64,000 nucleotides of DNA from Cohaesibacter haloalkalitolerans (GCF_003574655.1 NZ_QNUM01000001.1:434001-498000), one strand, 5' to 3'. Shown: positions 45,248 through 53,715, counted from the stretch's first letter. Notes: generated by a model not told the origin, from the letters alone. Numbers and translations are program-made.

Positions 45248-46291
45248 ATGGGTTATAAAGTTGCAGTCGTCGGGGCCACGGGCAATGTCGGTCGCGAAAT
45301 GCTTGACATTCTTTCCGAACGCGGGTTTCCCGCAGATGAGGTCGTGGCATTGGCTTCCAGCCGTTCCAAAGGCAAGGAAGTGTCCTTCGGTGACAAGATT
45401 CTGAAATGTCAGGTGCTGGACAATTACGATTTTTCCGACACCGATTTCTGTCTGATGTCCGCTGGTGGCAGCACCTCTGCCGAATGGGCTCCCAAGATCG
45501 CAGCTCAGGGCTGCATCGTCGTCGACAACAGCTCCCAGTGGCGCTATGACGAGCGGATCCCGCTGATCGTTCCGGAAGTGAACGCTCCGGTGCTGGAAGA
45601 GTGGATCAAGAAGAAAGATCGCATCAATATCATCGCCAACCCGAACTGCTCGACGGCGCAGCTGCTCGTGGCTCTGAAGCCCCTGCATGACGCGGCAACC
45701 ATCAAGCGTATCGTGGTTGCGACCTACCAGTCTGTTTCCGGCGCTGGCAAGGAAGCCATGGACGAGCTGTTCACCCAGACCCGCGCTGTGCTGGTTTCCG
45801 ATCCGATCGAAGTGCACAAGTTCACCAAGCGCATCGCCTACAATGTGATCCCGCACATCGATAAATTCATGGAAGACGGCTACACCAAGGAAGAATGGAA
45901 GGTTGTTGCCGAAACCAAGAAGATGCTCGATCCGAAGATCAAGGTGACCTGCACCGCCGTGCGCGTTCCGGTGTTCATATCCCATGCCGAAGCGGTCAAC
46001 ATCGAGTTTGAAAAGCCGATCACGGCTGACGAAGCCCGCGATATCCTGCGTGAAGCACCAGGCTGTCTGGTCATCGACAAGCGTGAAGATGGCGGCTACA
46101 TCACCCCGGCAGAAGCCGCTGGTGAAGATGCAACCTACATCTCCCGTATCCGTGAAGATGCGACGGTCGAGAATGGGCTCAACATCTGGGTTGTTTCCGA
46201 CAACCTGCGCAAGGGTGCTGCTCTCAACACCATTCAGATTGCCGAAGCGCTGATCAACCGCGGTCTGGTCAAGCCACGCGCTGAAGCCTGA
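45248..46291 (+). CDS. asd: Aspartate-semialdehyde dehydrogenase
   Basis: A 347-residue NADP enzyme that makes aspartate semialdehyde for lysine/diaminopimelate, methionine and threonine. Seen: VAVVGATGNVGREML (residues 5-19), SSRSKGK, the catalytic Cys134 in NPNCSTAQ, the Gln in TYQSVSGAGKEAMDEL, and the active-site His and Arg in CTAVRVPVFISHAEAVN. ATG 45248 has AGGAG about ten bases upstream and opens MGYKVAVVGATG; the frame runs upstream eight codons without family content. It is preceded by a Thr-rich leader and followed by its own terminator, so it is monocistronic. Confidence 0.97.
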   Translation: MGYKVAVVGATGNVGREMLDILSERGFPADEVVALASSRSKGKEVSFGDKILKCQVLDNYDFSDTDFCLMSAGGSTSAEWAPKIAAQGCIVVDNSSQWRYDERIPLIVPEVNAPVLEEWIKKKDRINIIANPNCSTAQLLVALKPLHDAATIKRIVVATYQSVSGAGKEAMDELFTQTRAVLVSDPIEVHKFTKRIAYNVIPHIDKFMEDGYTKEEWKVVAETKKMLDPKIKVTCTAVRVPVFISHAEAVNIEFEKPITADEARDILREAPGCLVIDKREDGGYITPAEAAGEDATYISRIREDATVENGLNIWVVSDNLRKGAALNTIQIAEALINRGLVKPRAEA

Positions 46292-46318
46292 TTGGCAGCC
46301 TCACGGCCTCGATAGTTT

Positions 46319-46353
46319 AAAACCGGTCTGGTTCTGAACCAGGCCGGTTTTTT
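46319..46353 (+). terminator. Terminator downstream of asd
   Basis: AAACCGGTCTGGTT pairs with AACCAGGCCGGTTT (one G-U pair) around a CTG loop, followed by T-rich sequence; 28 bases past the asd stop. Confidence 0.9.
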
Positions 46354-46394
46354 CATGCTTGGTGCTGCGGGCGCGCAAGGACCATGGGACGAGC

Positions 46395-47045
46395 CTAGGC
46401 GTTCACCTTCAGGAAGGTGCCCTGTTCTTCCTCGTAATATTCCAGCTCACCGGTCGAGATGTCGAACCATGCGCCATGCAAAGCCAGCTTGCCTTCCAGC
46501 ACGCGGGTCTTGATGAACTGATAGGAATAGAGATTTTCCAGTGAATGGATGATGGAAGACCGCTCCAGCAGACCGCCGTGGTCCAGCTCGGGGCGATTGA
46601 GTGCCTTGTAGCGGATCGGATTGTCTGCCGCCTGCAACTGGCCGGACCATTTGCCGATATAGTTGCTTTCGGAAAGCGGCTCGGACTCGTCGGCGGAAAT
46701 GTAGCTCTTGACGCCACCGCAACGGCCATGGCCCATGATGACGATATGCTCGACCTTGAGGCCGTTTACGGCAAATTCCAGCGCCGCCGTGGTGCCGTGT
46801 ATGCCGTCGTCCTGGGATGACTTGTGTGGCACGATGTTGGCCACGTTGCGCATGACGAAGATTTCGCCTGGTCCCGAGTCGAAGATGATTTCCGGCGCAG
46901 CCCGGCTGTCGCAGCAGCCCACGAGCATGATGTTCGGGTTCTGGCCCTTCTCGGCCAGCTTTTCATATCGTCCCTGTTCGGTCGGGAAACGTCCCTTTTT
47001 GAACTCGGCATAGCCTTCGAGCAAGCGTTCAGGTAATTGGGCCAT
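46395..47045 (-). CDS. can: Beta-class carbonic anhydrase
   Basis: A 216-residue zinc enzyme that interconverts CO2 and bicarbonate. Zinc and catalytic residues are visible as CCDSR (Cys45, Asp46, Arg48) and GHGRCGG (His106, Cys109), with RNVANIVP between. The plant/Rhizobium-type length and C-terminus are normal. ATG 47045 has AAAGAGGA four bases upstream. It is convergent with asd; asd-can-pdxY adjacency is common in Hyphomicrobiales. It may be the last gene of a run with pdxY, which ends 188 bases upstream. Confidence 0.95.
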   Translation of the reverse strand: MAQLPERLLEGYAEFKKGRFPTEQGRYEKLAEKGQNPNIMLVGCCDSRAAPEIIFDSGPGEIFVMRNVANIVPHKSSQDDGIHGTTAALEFAVNGLKVEHIVIMGHGRCGGVKSYISADESEPLSESNYIGKWSGQLQAADNPIRYKALNRPELDHGGLLERSSIIHSLENLYSYQFIKTRVLEGKLALHGAWFDISTGELEYYEEEQGTFLKVNA

Positions 47046-47232
47046 CGTATCCTCTTTCGTCGCGTACTGGTTTTTCCTTATGACATCTCGCGCCGGACCG
47101 ATCAAAAATCAAGGGTGAGGAAGCCTTTTGTCCTGCTTTTTACCGGTGCTGGGTCGAGATGGCCGGAAAAATGGTCCCAAAACCGACTCACGACTGGCCT
47201 GTCAAGCGGGCTTGAACGGTGCTGTGTCGCCG

Positions 47233-48201
47233 TCAGTTCAAGGGTTCCGGCTTCTTTGGTGGTCTCCTCACCGCCGTCAGTTGCGGACCGGCGCCGATCT
47301 GGCGCATGTTGACCATGGCCATCGGCGTATGGAAACGATCGGAGAAGCGGGCAACTTCCAGATCGCGATAGCCCATGCTGGCCGAGCGCGTAACCACTTC
47401 GAGGACGCCGCTCGAGGCTTTCTTGAGAGCCAGTTCGTCCGAAGCGCCGCTGAGCTTGTGGCCAAGGAACAGCGACGCCATCATGTCGCCGGTGCCATTT
47501 TGCGGATTGGGAATGGCCGGGTGCTCGCACATGATGGGCAGGGGGGCCTTGCCGGTCTCTTCGGCGTGAATGAGCAGATTGGCAATGGCATTGCGCATCA
47601 GGGCAAAGGCGCTGGTGATCAGGGTGGTCTTGCGTCCGAGCTTCCTGGCCTGCTCGATCAGGCCGTTGTTGTTGCTTTCCTCCGAGCCGGTCAGCCAGTT
47701 CAGCTCGAAACGGTTCGGCGAAATGATGTCGGCGCGCGGAATCAGTTGGTCGCGGATGGCAACGGCGATGGCCTCCTTCATGTAGAGGCCTTCCTTGTCG
47801 CCGATCACCGGGTCGCAGAAATAGAGCCCGTCCGGGTTGGCCCGCTTGTAGGCGTCCACCAGCCCGGCGATGGCCTCCACTTGCTCAAGCGAGCCCAGAT
47901 AGCCCGAGTAGATGGCCGAGACCGATGCGAAGTCGGGATGGCGTGCGAGATCCTCAAGACTTCTGGCAAACAGGGCAGGGTCGATTTTCTGGATGGTCGA
48001 GGGGCCGTGGCCGGGGTGCCATGGCATGATGACGGTGGGTACTTCCCAGACCGGGAAGCCCAGACGTTCAAGCGTGAAGGCGGCGGCGCGGTTGCCCACC
48101 GCGCCAGCCATGACATGGGAAGAGATGATGATGATCGGGCGGGCGACAAAGGGCGCCTCGCTCTTGGTCGGGTTGCCCTTGCTGGGCATGAAGTCGGTCA
48201 T
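47233..48201 (-). CDS. pdxY: Pyridoxal kinase
   Basis: A 322-residue kinase of the ribokinase fold that phosphorylates pyridoxal (B6 salvage). Seen: IIIISSHVMAGAVGNRAAAF at residues 23-42 (substrate loop), the VIGDKEGLYM phosphate region, SPNRFELNWLTG and the catalytic anion-hole motif NGTGDMMASLFLGH with the base Asp. A 20-residue polar N-terminal extension precedes the core. It lies 24 bases downstream of the FAD-oxidoreductase gene, hence probably one operon with it. Confidence 0.93.
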   Translation of the reverse strand: MTDFMPSKGNPTKSEAPFVARPIIIISSHVMAGAVGNRAAAFTLERLGFPVWEVPTVIMPWHPGHGPSTIQKIDPALFARSLEDLARHPDFASVSAIYSGYLGSLEQVEAIAGLVDAYKRANPDGLYFCDPVIGDKEGLYMKEAIAVAIRDQLIPRADIISPNRFELNWLTGSEESNNNGLIEQARKLGRKTTLITSAFALMRNAIANLLIHAEETGKAPLPIMCEHPAIPNPQNGTGDMMASLFLGHKLSGASDELALKKASSGVLEVVTRSASMGYRDLEVARFSDRFHTPMAMVNMRQIGAGPQLTAVRRPPKKPEPLN

Positions 48202-48225
48202 GCGATCATCTCTTCGTCGTCTCGG

Positions 48226-49392
48226 TCAGATGATATTGAATTCTCTGACGGGTTTGTTGTTCGCTATCCTTTCATAGCCGAAGATCGAGAGGTCAAGCGA
48301 GCGATATTCACCATAGAGGAAAAGTTCTCCAATGCCGCGTCCCGCACCCGGCCCGTGCTGCAGACCATGGCCGGAATAGCCGGCGTTGATGTAGAAGTTG
48401 GTGATCTCGGGATGGGCGCCGATGAAAGCATTCTGATCGAGGGTGCAATATTCGTAATGACCGGCCCAGGCATTGGTCATCTTGATGGCGTCAAAGCCCG
48501 GCATGCGGTTGTAGAGCGCAGGCCAGATGACTTCATCGAACAGATCGTAATGGGGATCATGGTCCTCATAGTCGGCAGCCGGGTCCTCGATCGGCGGGCA
48601 GCCGGAGATGAAGAACTCGCCTTCGGGACGGATATAGACGCCAGTGGTGTCGGTGATCAGCGGCATGTTGGGATGCGGCTTCTTGTTGTCGATGACAAAG
48701 ATCGTGCGCTTGCGCGGCTCTATCGGCAGGGGAATGTCGAGTAGGGCTGCGACCTTGCCTGCGTTGGCACCGGCGCAGTTGACCACGGCACCGCAGGCGA
48801 TGGTGTCGCCGTTGTCGAGCTTGACGGCAGTAACCTTGCTGCCCTGCTTCTCCATGGCGACCACGGTGCCCTTGATGAATTCCGCACCAGCGGCAATGGC
48901 GCCCTTGCGGACCAGATCAAGGAACATGTGGGCGTCGAACCAGCCTTCACCGGAGCGGCCATAGGCACCGGCTGCCAGATCCTCGACATTGAGCCAGGGG
49001 AAGGTCTTCTTCATCTCATCGGGAGACATCAGCTCGATGTCGGCGCCGCATGCGATCTGGGTCTTGTAATTGTTCTGCAGGATCGGCAGGCCAGCCTCGG
49101 AGGCCAGAATGAGATAGCCGCCCTCGTGGTAGGCGATATCTGCATCAGGACCGAAACGATCCTTCAGCTCACTGAAGAATTGCAGCCCGTACTGGGACAG
49201 GGCTATGTTCTCGGGCGTTGAGAACTGCTGGCGAATCGACGCCGCCGAAAGTGTGGTTGAACTGTTGGCATAGGTGGGGTCCTTTTCGACCACCAGAACT
49301 GACCCTTCGAAGCCGAGATCCTTCTTCAGGAAATAGGCCACAGAGGCACCCATGATTGCGCCACCAATAATGACGAGATCTGCCTGTTTCAT
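48226..49392 (-). CDS. FAD-dependent oxidoreductase, DAO family
   Basis: A 388-residue flavoenzyme of the D-amino-acid oxidase/sarcosine oxidase-like family. Seen: the dinucleotide motif IIGGAIMGASVAYFL at residues 8-22 with Glu36 in VVEKDP, AASIRQQFSTPEN, the VVNCAGANAGKVA strand, and the C-terminal FAD motif FYINAGYSGHGLQHGPGAGR. Acts on a secondary or tertiary amine or amino acid; the substrate is unknown. CGGAA lies six bases from the ATG. It is followed after 24 bases by pdxY and is divergent from the CoA-lyase gene. Confidence 0.9.
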   Translation of the reverse strand: MKQADLVIIGGAIMGASVAYFLKKDLGFEGSVLVVEKDPTYANSSTTLSAASIRQQFSTPENIALSQYGLQFFSELKDRFGPDADIAYHEGGYLILASEAGLPILQNNYKTQIACGADIELMSPDEMKKTFPWLNVEDLAAGAYGRSGEGWFDAHMFLDLVRKGAIAAGAEFIKGTVVAMEKQGSKVTAVKLDNGDTIACGAVVNCAGANAGKVAALLDIPLPIEPRKRTIFVIDNKKPHPNMPLITDTTGVYIRPEGEFFISGCPPIEDPAADYEDHDPHYDLFDEVIWPALYNRMPGFDAIKMTNAWAGHYEYCTLDQNAFIGAHPEITNFYINAGYSGHGLQHGPGAGRGIGELFLYGEYRSLDLSIFGYERIANNKPVREFNII

Positions 49393-49521
49393 TTGCTGTT
49401 CCGCTTTTCTTCTTGTCTTCCTTCAGGGGAGGTTGGCCTAAGGAAGGGGATGGCTAGGTGCGCGTTTGTGTTTTAAGTTGTCGCGCGCTCGCATATTGCC
49501 TCAAAGATCGGAGAAATTTCA

Positions 49522-50409
49522 ATGTCTTTCAGACCGCGCCGAACAGCTCTTTACATGCCCGGTTCCAACGCTCGTGCCCTCGAAAAAGCCCGTGGCCTTG
49601 ATGTGGATGTGCTGCTGCTGGACCTGGAGGATTCCGTAGCCATGGACATGAAGGACGTGGCACGAAAACAGGTCGCCGAGGCGGTGAAGGCCGGTGGCTT
49701 CGGACACCGGGAAGTGGTGATCCGGATCAACGGACTGGAAACCCCGTGGGGAGAGGCCGATCTGGCCGCAGCCATCGAGGCCAAGCCGGATGCCGTGCTC
49801 ATCCCCAAGGTCAACAGCGCCGAGGATGTCTTCACCGTCGGGCGCAAAATGAACGATGCCGGTGCGGATCAGTCCATCAAGATCTGGGCGATGATGGAGA
49901 CCCCGCAGGGCATGCTTCGAGCCCTTGAAATTGCTGCTGCAACGCAGGAATATCACGGCCGTCGTCTGAGCTGTTTCATTTTGGGAACCAATGACTTGGT
50001 CAAGGAGACCCGGGTTGCCATGGTGGCCGGGCGAGCTCCGGTCTATGGCTGGTTGATGAACTGTCAGGCTGCCGCCAGAAGCTATGATCTCGACGTCATC
50101 GACGGGGTGTTCAACCACTTCAATGATGCCGACGGCTTCGTTGCCGAGTGCGAACAGGGCAAGGAAATGGGGATGGACGGCAAGACCATCATTCACCCCA
50201 AACAGATTGCCGACTGCAACCGGATCTTCTCACCCGACGAAACGGACGTGGCATGGGGTCGCCGAGTGATTGAGGCCTTTGATGCACCGGAGAATCAGTC
50301 CAAGAATGTCATGACGATTGATGGAAAAATGGTCGAGCGGCTGCATGCGGAAATGGCACGTCGGCTGGTCGACATTGCCGAGGCCATTGCTGCCCGGGAT
50401 GAGGAATAG
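49522..50409 (+). CDS. CoA-ester lyase (HpcH/HpaI aldolase family)
   Basis: A 295-residue TIM-barrel lyase related to malyl-CoA/(S)-citramalyl-CoA lyases and CitE. Seen: RRTALYMPGSNARALEKARG (CoA-phosphate site), LDLEDSVA with the Mg-binding Asp region, the catalytic METPQGML, the Mg ligand in FILGTNDLVKE, and KTIIHPKQIADCN. Likely cleaves or forms a C4-C5 hydroxyacyl-CoA such as malyl- or methylmalyl-CoA. CGGAG precedes the ATG. It is two bases upstream of the DUF1737 gene and near a MaoC-type hydratase, a grouping conserved with sdhCDAB in Hyphomicrobiales. Confidence 0.92.
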   Translation: MSFRPRRTALYMPGSNARALEKARGLDVDVLLLDLEDSVAMDMKDVARKQVAEAVKAGGFGHREVVIRINGLETPWGEADLAAAIEAKPDAVLIPKVNSAEDVFTVGRKMNDAGADQSIKIWAMMETPQGMLRALEIAAATQEYHGRRLSCFILGTNDLVKETRVAMVAGRAPVYGWLMNCQAAARSYDLDVIDGVFNHFNDADGFVAECEQGKEMGMDGKTIIHPKQIADCNRIFSPDETDVAWGRRVIEAFDAPENQSKNVMTIDGKMVERLHAEMARRLVDIAEAIAARDEE

Positions 50410-50411
50410 TC

Positions 50412-50630
50412 ATGAACGAAAAACAAAGAGTATACCGGTTTCTCACAGGGGTGGATGACGCCAACTTCTGTCACCGCGTGACCGAGGCTCTTTCCAAGGG
50501 TTGGGAGCTGCACGGCTCGCCAAGTCTGGCCTATGATGCAGAGGCCAAGGTGATGAAATGCGGCCAGGCCGTAACCAAACTGGTCGAACCCTTTGAGTAT
50601 AGCCGGGACGTGGTTTTGGGGGCGCTGTAA
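50412..50630 (+). CDS. DUF1737 protein
   Basis: A 72-residue protein that is essentially one DUF1737 domain: VYRFLTGVDDANFCHRVTEA, LSKGWELHGSPSLAYD and GQAVTKLVE. The domain resembles small sandwiched RNA- or nucleotide-binding folds but has no known function. It begins two bases after the CoA-lyase stop, with GAGGA at the end of that gene serving as its SD, so the two are translationally coupled and probably work together. Confidence 0.88.
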   Translation: MNEKQRVYRFLTGVDDANFCHRVTEALSKGWELHGSPSLAYDAEAKVMKCGQAVTKLVEPFEYSRDVVLGAL

Positions 50631-50655
50631 GGCGGGCTTTCAGAGAAAACGAATC

Positions 50656-50681
50656 AAGGTGGCTGCTGGCCGCCTTTTTTT
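50656..50681 (+). terminator. Terminator after the CoA-lyase/DUF1737 pair
   Basis: AAGGTGG pairs with CCGCCTT (one G-U pair) around a seven-base loop and is followed by a run of seven T. It separates this operon from the siderophore-interacting gene. Confidence 0.85.
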
Positions 50682-50782
50682 GTTGCTGACGGACACTTCG
50701 TCGACAGGCGAGACTGATATGGATCGGGCTCGCTTTTTTGTAAATGTTGAGTTACAAACTCTTGAATTTCGGATTTGCGTTG

Positions 50783-50803
50783 AGATATATCTAAAATATA
50801 TCT
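50783..50803. promoter_or_regulatory. Candidate operator upstream of the siderophore-interacting gene
   Basis: GATATAT-N5-ATATATC (50784-50802) is a perfect inverted repeat; within it ATATATCT occurs twice, 11 bases apart. It lies 21 bases before the start codon, in an AT-rich stretch. Palindromes of this look precede ferric-reductase genes controlled by PadR-type regulators (from memory of E. coli yqjH/yqjI, not checked). Confidence 0.5.
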
Positions 50804-50823
50804 GATTAAATGAATGGTGGTTT

Positions 50824-51606
50824 ATGACTGTAGAAACGACTTCAGCACCGACGGTGGAGCGGGTGCGCCACGAATTGAAGAGGCGGGATCTTGAGGTCCT
50901 GAGCGTCGAGCGACTTACCCCTGCCATGGTGCGGGTGACGCTTGGCGGCGAAAGCCTTGCAGACTTTACCAGCCTGGCTCCGGATGATCACATCAAGCTG
51001 TTCGTGCCAGATGCCAGTGGCATGATGGCCATGCGGGACTACACGCCACGCGCCTATGACAATGAGGCTCAGACGCTGGTGGTTGACTTTGCCGTGCATG
51101 ATGCCGGTCCGGCGACGGCCTGGGCGCTGGCGGTGAAGCCGGGCGACAGCCTGCAGATTGGTGGCCCGCGCGGGTCTGCTGTGGTGACGGGCGATATACG
51201 GCGCTTCATCCTCATTGGCGATGAAACCGCCCTGCCAGCGATCGGTCGACGGATCGAGGAAACCGCTGCCGGTGTGGCGATCGACGCCTATATCGCAGTG
51301 CCTGGCGCTGCGGACGAGCAGTCGTTCAAGACCGATGCGACCCTGACGACGACATGGATTCACAGGCCTGAGCATGCTTCTGACGACCCGGCGCCGTTCC
51401 TTGAGGCCATTGGCGATGTTGCCTGCGGGGAAGGCACCTATGTCTGGATTGCTGCCGAAGCCCGGGTTGCCAAGGCCATCCGTACCCATTTTCTGGAAGA
51501 GCTTGGTCATCCGCTGACCTGGATGAAGGCCTCGGGCTACTGGGTCAAGGGGCAGGCGGACAGCTCGGAGAAATCCATTGGTGAGGCGCCGCCGAAGATG
51601 GCCTGA
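50824..51606 (+). CDS. Siderophore-interacting protein (ferric-siderophore reductase)
   Basis: A 260-residue FAD-dependent reductase of the ViuB/YqjH group, which releases iron from ferric siderophores. Seen: the flavin motif MRDYTPRAYD (RxYT) at about residue 76, the GDSLQIGGPRGS site, RFILIGDETALPAIGRRIEE and the C-terminal VWIAAEARVAKAIRTHFLEE, TWMKASGYWVKGQAD. Length is normal. The SD (GGTGG, three bases away) is close. It has its own upstream operator candidate and a downstream terminator, so it is an independent unit inside the central-carbon cluster. Confidence 0.92.
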   Translation: MTVETTSAPTVERVRHELKRRDLEVLSVERLTPAMVRVTLGGESLADFTSLAPDDHIKLFVPDASGMMAMRDYTPRAYDNEAQTLVVDFAVHDAGPATAWALAVKPGDSLQIGGPRGSAVVTGDIRRFILIGDETALPAIGRRIEETAAGVAIDAYIAVPGAADEQSFKTDATLTTTWIHRPEHASDDPAPFLEAIGDVACGEGTYVWIAAEARVAKAIRTHFLEELGHPLTWMKASGYWVKGQADSSEKSIGEAPPKMA

Positions 51607-51635
51607 GCCAGCAAGGCTGCAGACATGATTTGCAG

Positions 51636-51663
51636 GGGATGGCGAGTGATCGGCATCCCTTTT
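51636..51663 (+). terminator. Terminator of the siderophore-interacting gene
   Basis: GGGATG pairs with CATCCC around a 12-base loop, followed by TTTT and a pyrimidine-rich tract. Confidence 0.65.
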
Positions 51664-51732
51664 CTCTTTCGGTCTTTCTTTCCCGGTATTTCTCTCTCTT
51701 TCTTTCTCTTGGCCTTTCTCCGCCTTTCCTCC
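51661..51732. repeat. Polypyrimidine tract
   Basis: Of 72 bases, 64 are C or T on the plus strand, mostly as CTTT and CTCT units. It lies between a terminator and the hydratase gene, where the promoter of that gene should be. Confidence 0.85.
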
Positions 51733-51815
51733 AAATGACAGCTTTGCTGCGCTGCAATATATTGCTCGCAAGGCCTGCGGCATTTCCCATGCTGCGGGAC
51801 AAGGAGGAGGGGACC

Positions 51816-52865
51816 ATGAGCAAGACAAATCCGGGCAATTATTTCGAAGACTTTTCAATCGGGCAGGTGATTCGCCATGCAACGCCGCGCACGGTAACAG
51901 CCGGGGATTCTGCTCTCTATACGGCACTCTATGGTTCCCGTTTTGCAGTGCAGAGTTCGGACGTGTTTGCCCGGGGCCTTGGCTATGAAAAGGCACCGCT
52001 CGATGATCTTCTGGTGTTCCATATTGTCTTTGGCAAGACCGTGCCGGACATTTCGCTCAATGCCGTGGCCAATCTGGGCTATGCGGGTTGCCGTTTTCTT
52101 GTGCCGGTGTTCCCGGGCGACAGCCTGACAGCCACCTCGGAAGTGATCGGGCTCAAGGAGAACTCCAACGGCCAGACCGGCGTGGTCTATGTGCGCTCCC
52201 GCGGGGTGAACCAGCATGGCGAGACCGTGCTCGATTATGTCCGCTGGGTGATGGTGCGCAAGAAGGATCCGGCCACGCCGACCGGTCAGGACAGTGTGCC
52301 ATCGCTGCCAGCGGCTCTGTCACCCGATTCGCTTGGCGATGCGGTGCCCATTCTGGATGTCGACGGGTTCGACACCGATCTCTCCGGATCGCCTTACAAG
52401 TGGGCCGACTATGAGGTTGGTGAAAAGATCGATCATGTGGATGGCATGACCGTGGAAGAGGCCGAGCACCAGATGGCGACGCGTCTCTATCAGAACACCG
52501 CCAAGGTACATTTCAACCAGTTCACCGAGGGCAAGGGGCGATTCGGACGGCGGCTCATCTATGGCGGGCATGTGATTTCGCTGGCCCGCGCCCTGTCGTT
52601 CAACGGCCTGTCCAATGCCTTCCACATCGCGGCAATCAACGGGGGACGTCATGTTGCACCGCTTTTTGCCGGTGAAACCGTATTCGCCTGGTCGGAAATC
52701 CTCGACAAGGCCGAATTGCCGGCCCGTGACGACGTCGGGGCTCTGAGGGTTCGGCTGTGCGCCACCAAGGACGCGCCATGCAACGGATTTCCGGGCAAGA
52801 CGGAAACCGGTTATGAACCATCTGTCATTCTGGATATGGATCTGTGGTTGGTGCTGCCGCACTGA
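51816..52865 (+). CDS. MaoC-family hydratase, mesaconyl-CoA hydratase-like
   Basis: A 349-residue protein with two hotdog (MaoC-like) halves, N-terminal YFEDFSIGQVIRHATPRTVT and C-terminal ADYEVGEKIDHVDGMTVEEA, where the hydratase Asp/His motif is read in FARGLGYEKAPLDDLLVFHI and FGRRLIYGGHVISLARALSF. Length and order match beta-methylmalyl-CoA/mesaconyl-CoA hydratase (Mcd/Mch) of alphaproteobacteria, which hydrates 2-methylfumaryl-CoA. Together with the upstream CoA lyase this suggests a C5-CoA route to glyoxylate and propionyl-CoA; no other ethylmalonyl-CoA pathway gene is here, so that is inference. ATG 51816 is chosen for GGAGGAGGGG upstream; the open frame before it runs through the pyrimidine tract. 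Confidence 0.85.
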   Translation: MSKTNPGNYFEDFSIGQVIRHATPRTVTAGDSALYTALYGSRFAVQSSDVFARGLGYEKAPLDDLLVFHIVFGKTVPDISLNAVANLGYAGCRFLVPVFPGDSLTATSEVIGLKENSNGQTGVVYVRSRGVNQHGETVLDYVRWVMVRKKDPATPTGQDSVPSLPAALSPDSLGDAVPILDVDGFDTDLSGSPYKWADYEVGEKIDHVDGMTVEEAEHQMATRLYQNTAKVHFNQFTEGKGRFGRRLIYGGHVISLARALSFNGLSNAFHIAAINGGRHVAPLFAGETVFAWSEILDKAELPARDDVGALRVRLCATKDAPCNGFPGKTETGYEPSVILDMDLWLVLPH

Positions 52866-53109
52866 TCATGGTACAAGAGGGTGAAGCGCTCTGCTTCGCA
52901 GGGCGCCCTGACATGTCCATGTTGTCGGGGTGACGAGGAGGGAACTGCGCTGAGCTGAAGCCCCGAGAGAATCATACGGGAGTCTTTTTAAGCTCGTGCG
53001 TCATTGATTTGTGGCTTAAGTGCCAAAAAATGGGAGGGTTTGCGAAATATCATTTATCATCCCCATGATTGCAACTAAGTTTCGCCATGTCCGCTAAGAT
53101 ATTGCTTAC

Positions 53110-53123
53110 TTGATCTTAATCTG
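53110..53123. promoter_or_regulatory. FNR/FixK-like box upstream of sdhC
   Basis: TTGAT-N4-ATCTG matches eight of the ten defined bases of the FNR/FixK consensus TTGAT-N4-ATCAA. It lies about 190 bases before sdhC. Oxygen control of succinate dehydrogenase would fit, but one imperfect site is weak evidence. Confidence 0.3.
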
Positions 53124-53270
53124 ATTGAGTTAATGGCATTATTGTTCAAATGTGATACTGTCCGTTAGGCGCAGTTTGGACAAAATTCATCGATTTAGCG
53201 GGTTGGTCGCTTTGACCAGATCCAGAAATCTCGCTATGACAACAGGCATGCAGACCTAAACCGGTTATTT

Positions 53271-53285
53271 TTACGTACTACGTAA
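53271..53285. promoter_or_regulatory. Perfect palindrome 26 bases before sdhC
   Basis: TTACGTA-C-TACGTAA has seven perfectly paired bases per arm. It sits 25 bases upstream of the sdhC ATG. Related sequences with a TTACGT core lie upstream of mdh. Confidence 0.6.
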
Positions 53286-53310
53286 GTGTCAGCTGTCGAG
53301 GACCGAAAAA

Positions 53311-53715
53311 ATGACAGACGTCGACCTGAAGGGCAAGCGCCCTACATCTCCCCATGTCCAATACTTTGCCTATAAGATCACCCTGTCGATGGCGACTTCC
53401 ATCAGCCATCGCGTTACCGGGGTTGGGGCTTACATCGGCATGTTCTTTTTGGCTTACTGGCTGATTGCTCTGGCAATCGGACCTGAAGCCTTTGATACCG
53501 CGCAGACCCTCTGGGGCTCCTTTATCGGGCGCTTTGTGCTGTTCTGCTTTACCTGGTCACTCATGCATCACATGCTTGGTGGTCTTCGCCACTTTCTGTG
53601 GGACATCCCTGTGATGATTGAGAAGCCCCAGATTGAATTCCTTTATCGTGCAACCATTCTGGGCGGCTTCCTGTTGACGGTCGTTATCTGGATTATCGGT
53701 TACGCTGTGATGTGA
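53311..53715 (+). CDS. sdhC: Succinate dehydrogenase cytochrome b556 subunit
   Basis: A 134-residue membrane anchor of complex II with three helices. Seen: SPHVQYFAYKITLSMATSIS-HRVTG with the quinone-site Ser and Arg (residues about 13-37) and the heme-ligand motif MHHMLGGLRHFLWD (residues about 84-97). It starts the operon sdhCDAB; GAGGA lies eight bases before the ATG. sdhD follows after 16 bases. Confidence 0.96.
   Translation: MTDVDLKGKRPTSPHVQYFAYKITLSMATSISHRVTGVGAYIGMFFLAYWLIALAIGPEAFDTAQTLWGSFIGRFVLFCFTWSLMHHMLGGLRHFLWDIPVMIEKPQIEFLYRATILGGFLLTVVIWIIGYAVM

Larger units (their letters stand above)
52866..53310. other. sdhCDAB upstream region
   Basis: This 445-base gap holds no gene. 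Its second half is AT-rich and contains an FNR-like box and a palindrome (separate entries); the sdh promoter must be here. Confidence 0.7.

Noticed and set aside
51630-51815. Longer N-terminus for the MaoC-type hydratase
   Set aside because: The added 62 codons translate the pyrimidine tract into a Ser/Leu/Phe-rich string with no family match, and a strong SD precedes ATG 51816.
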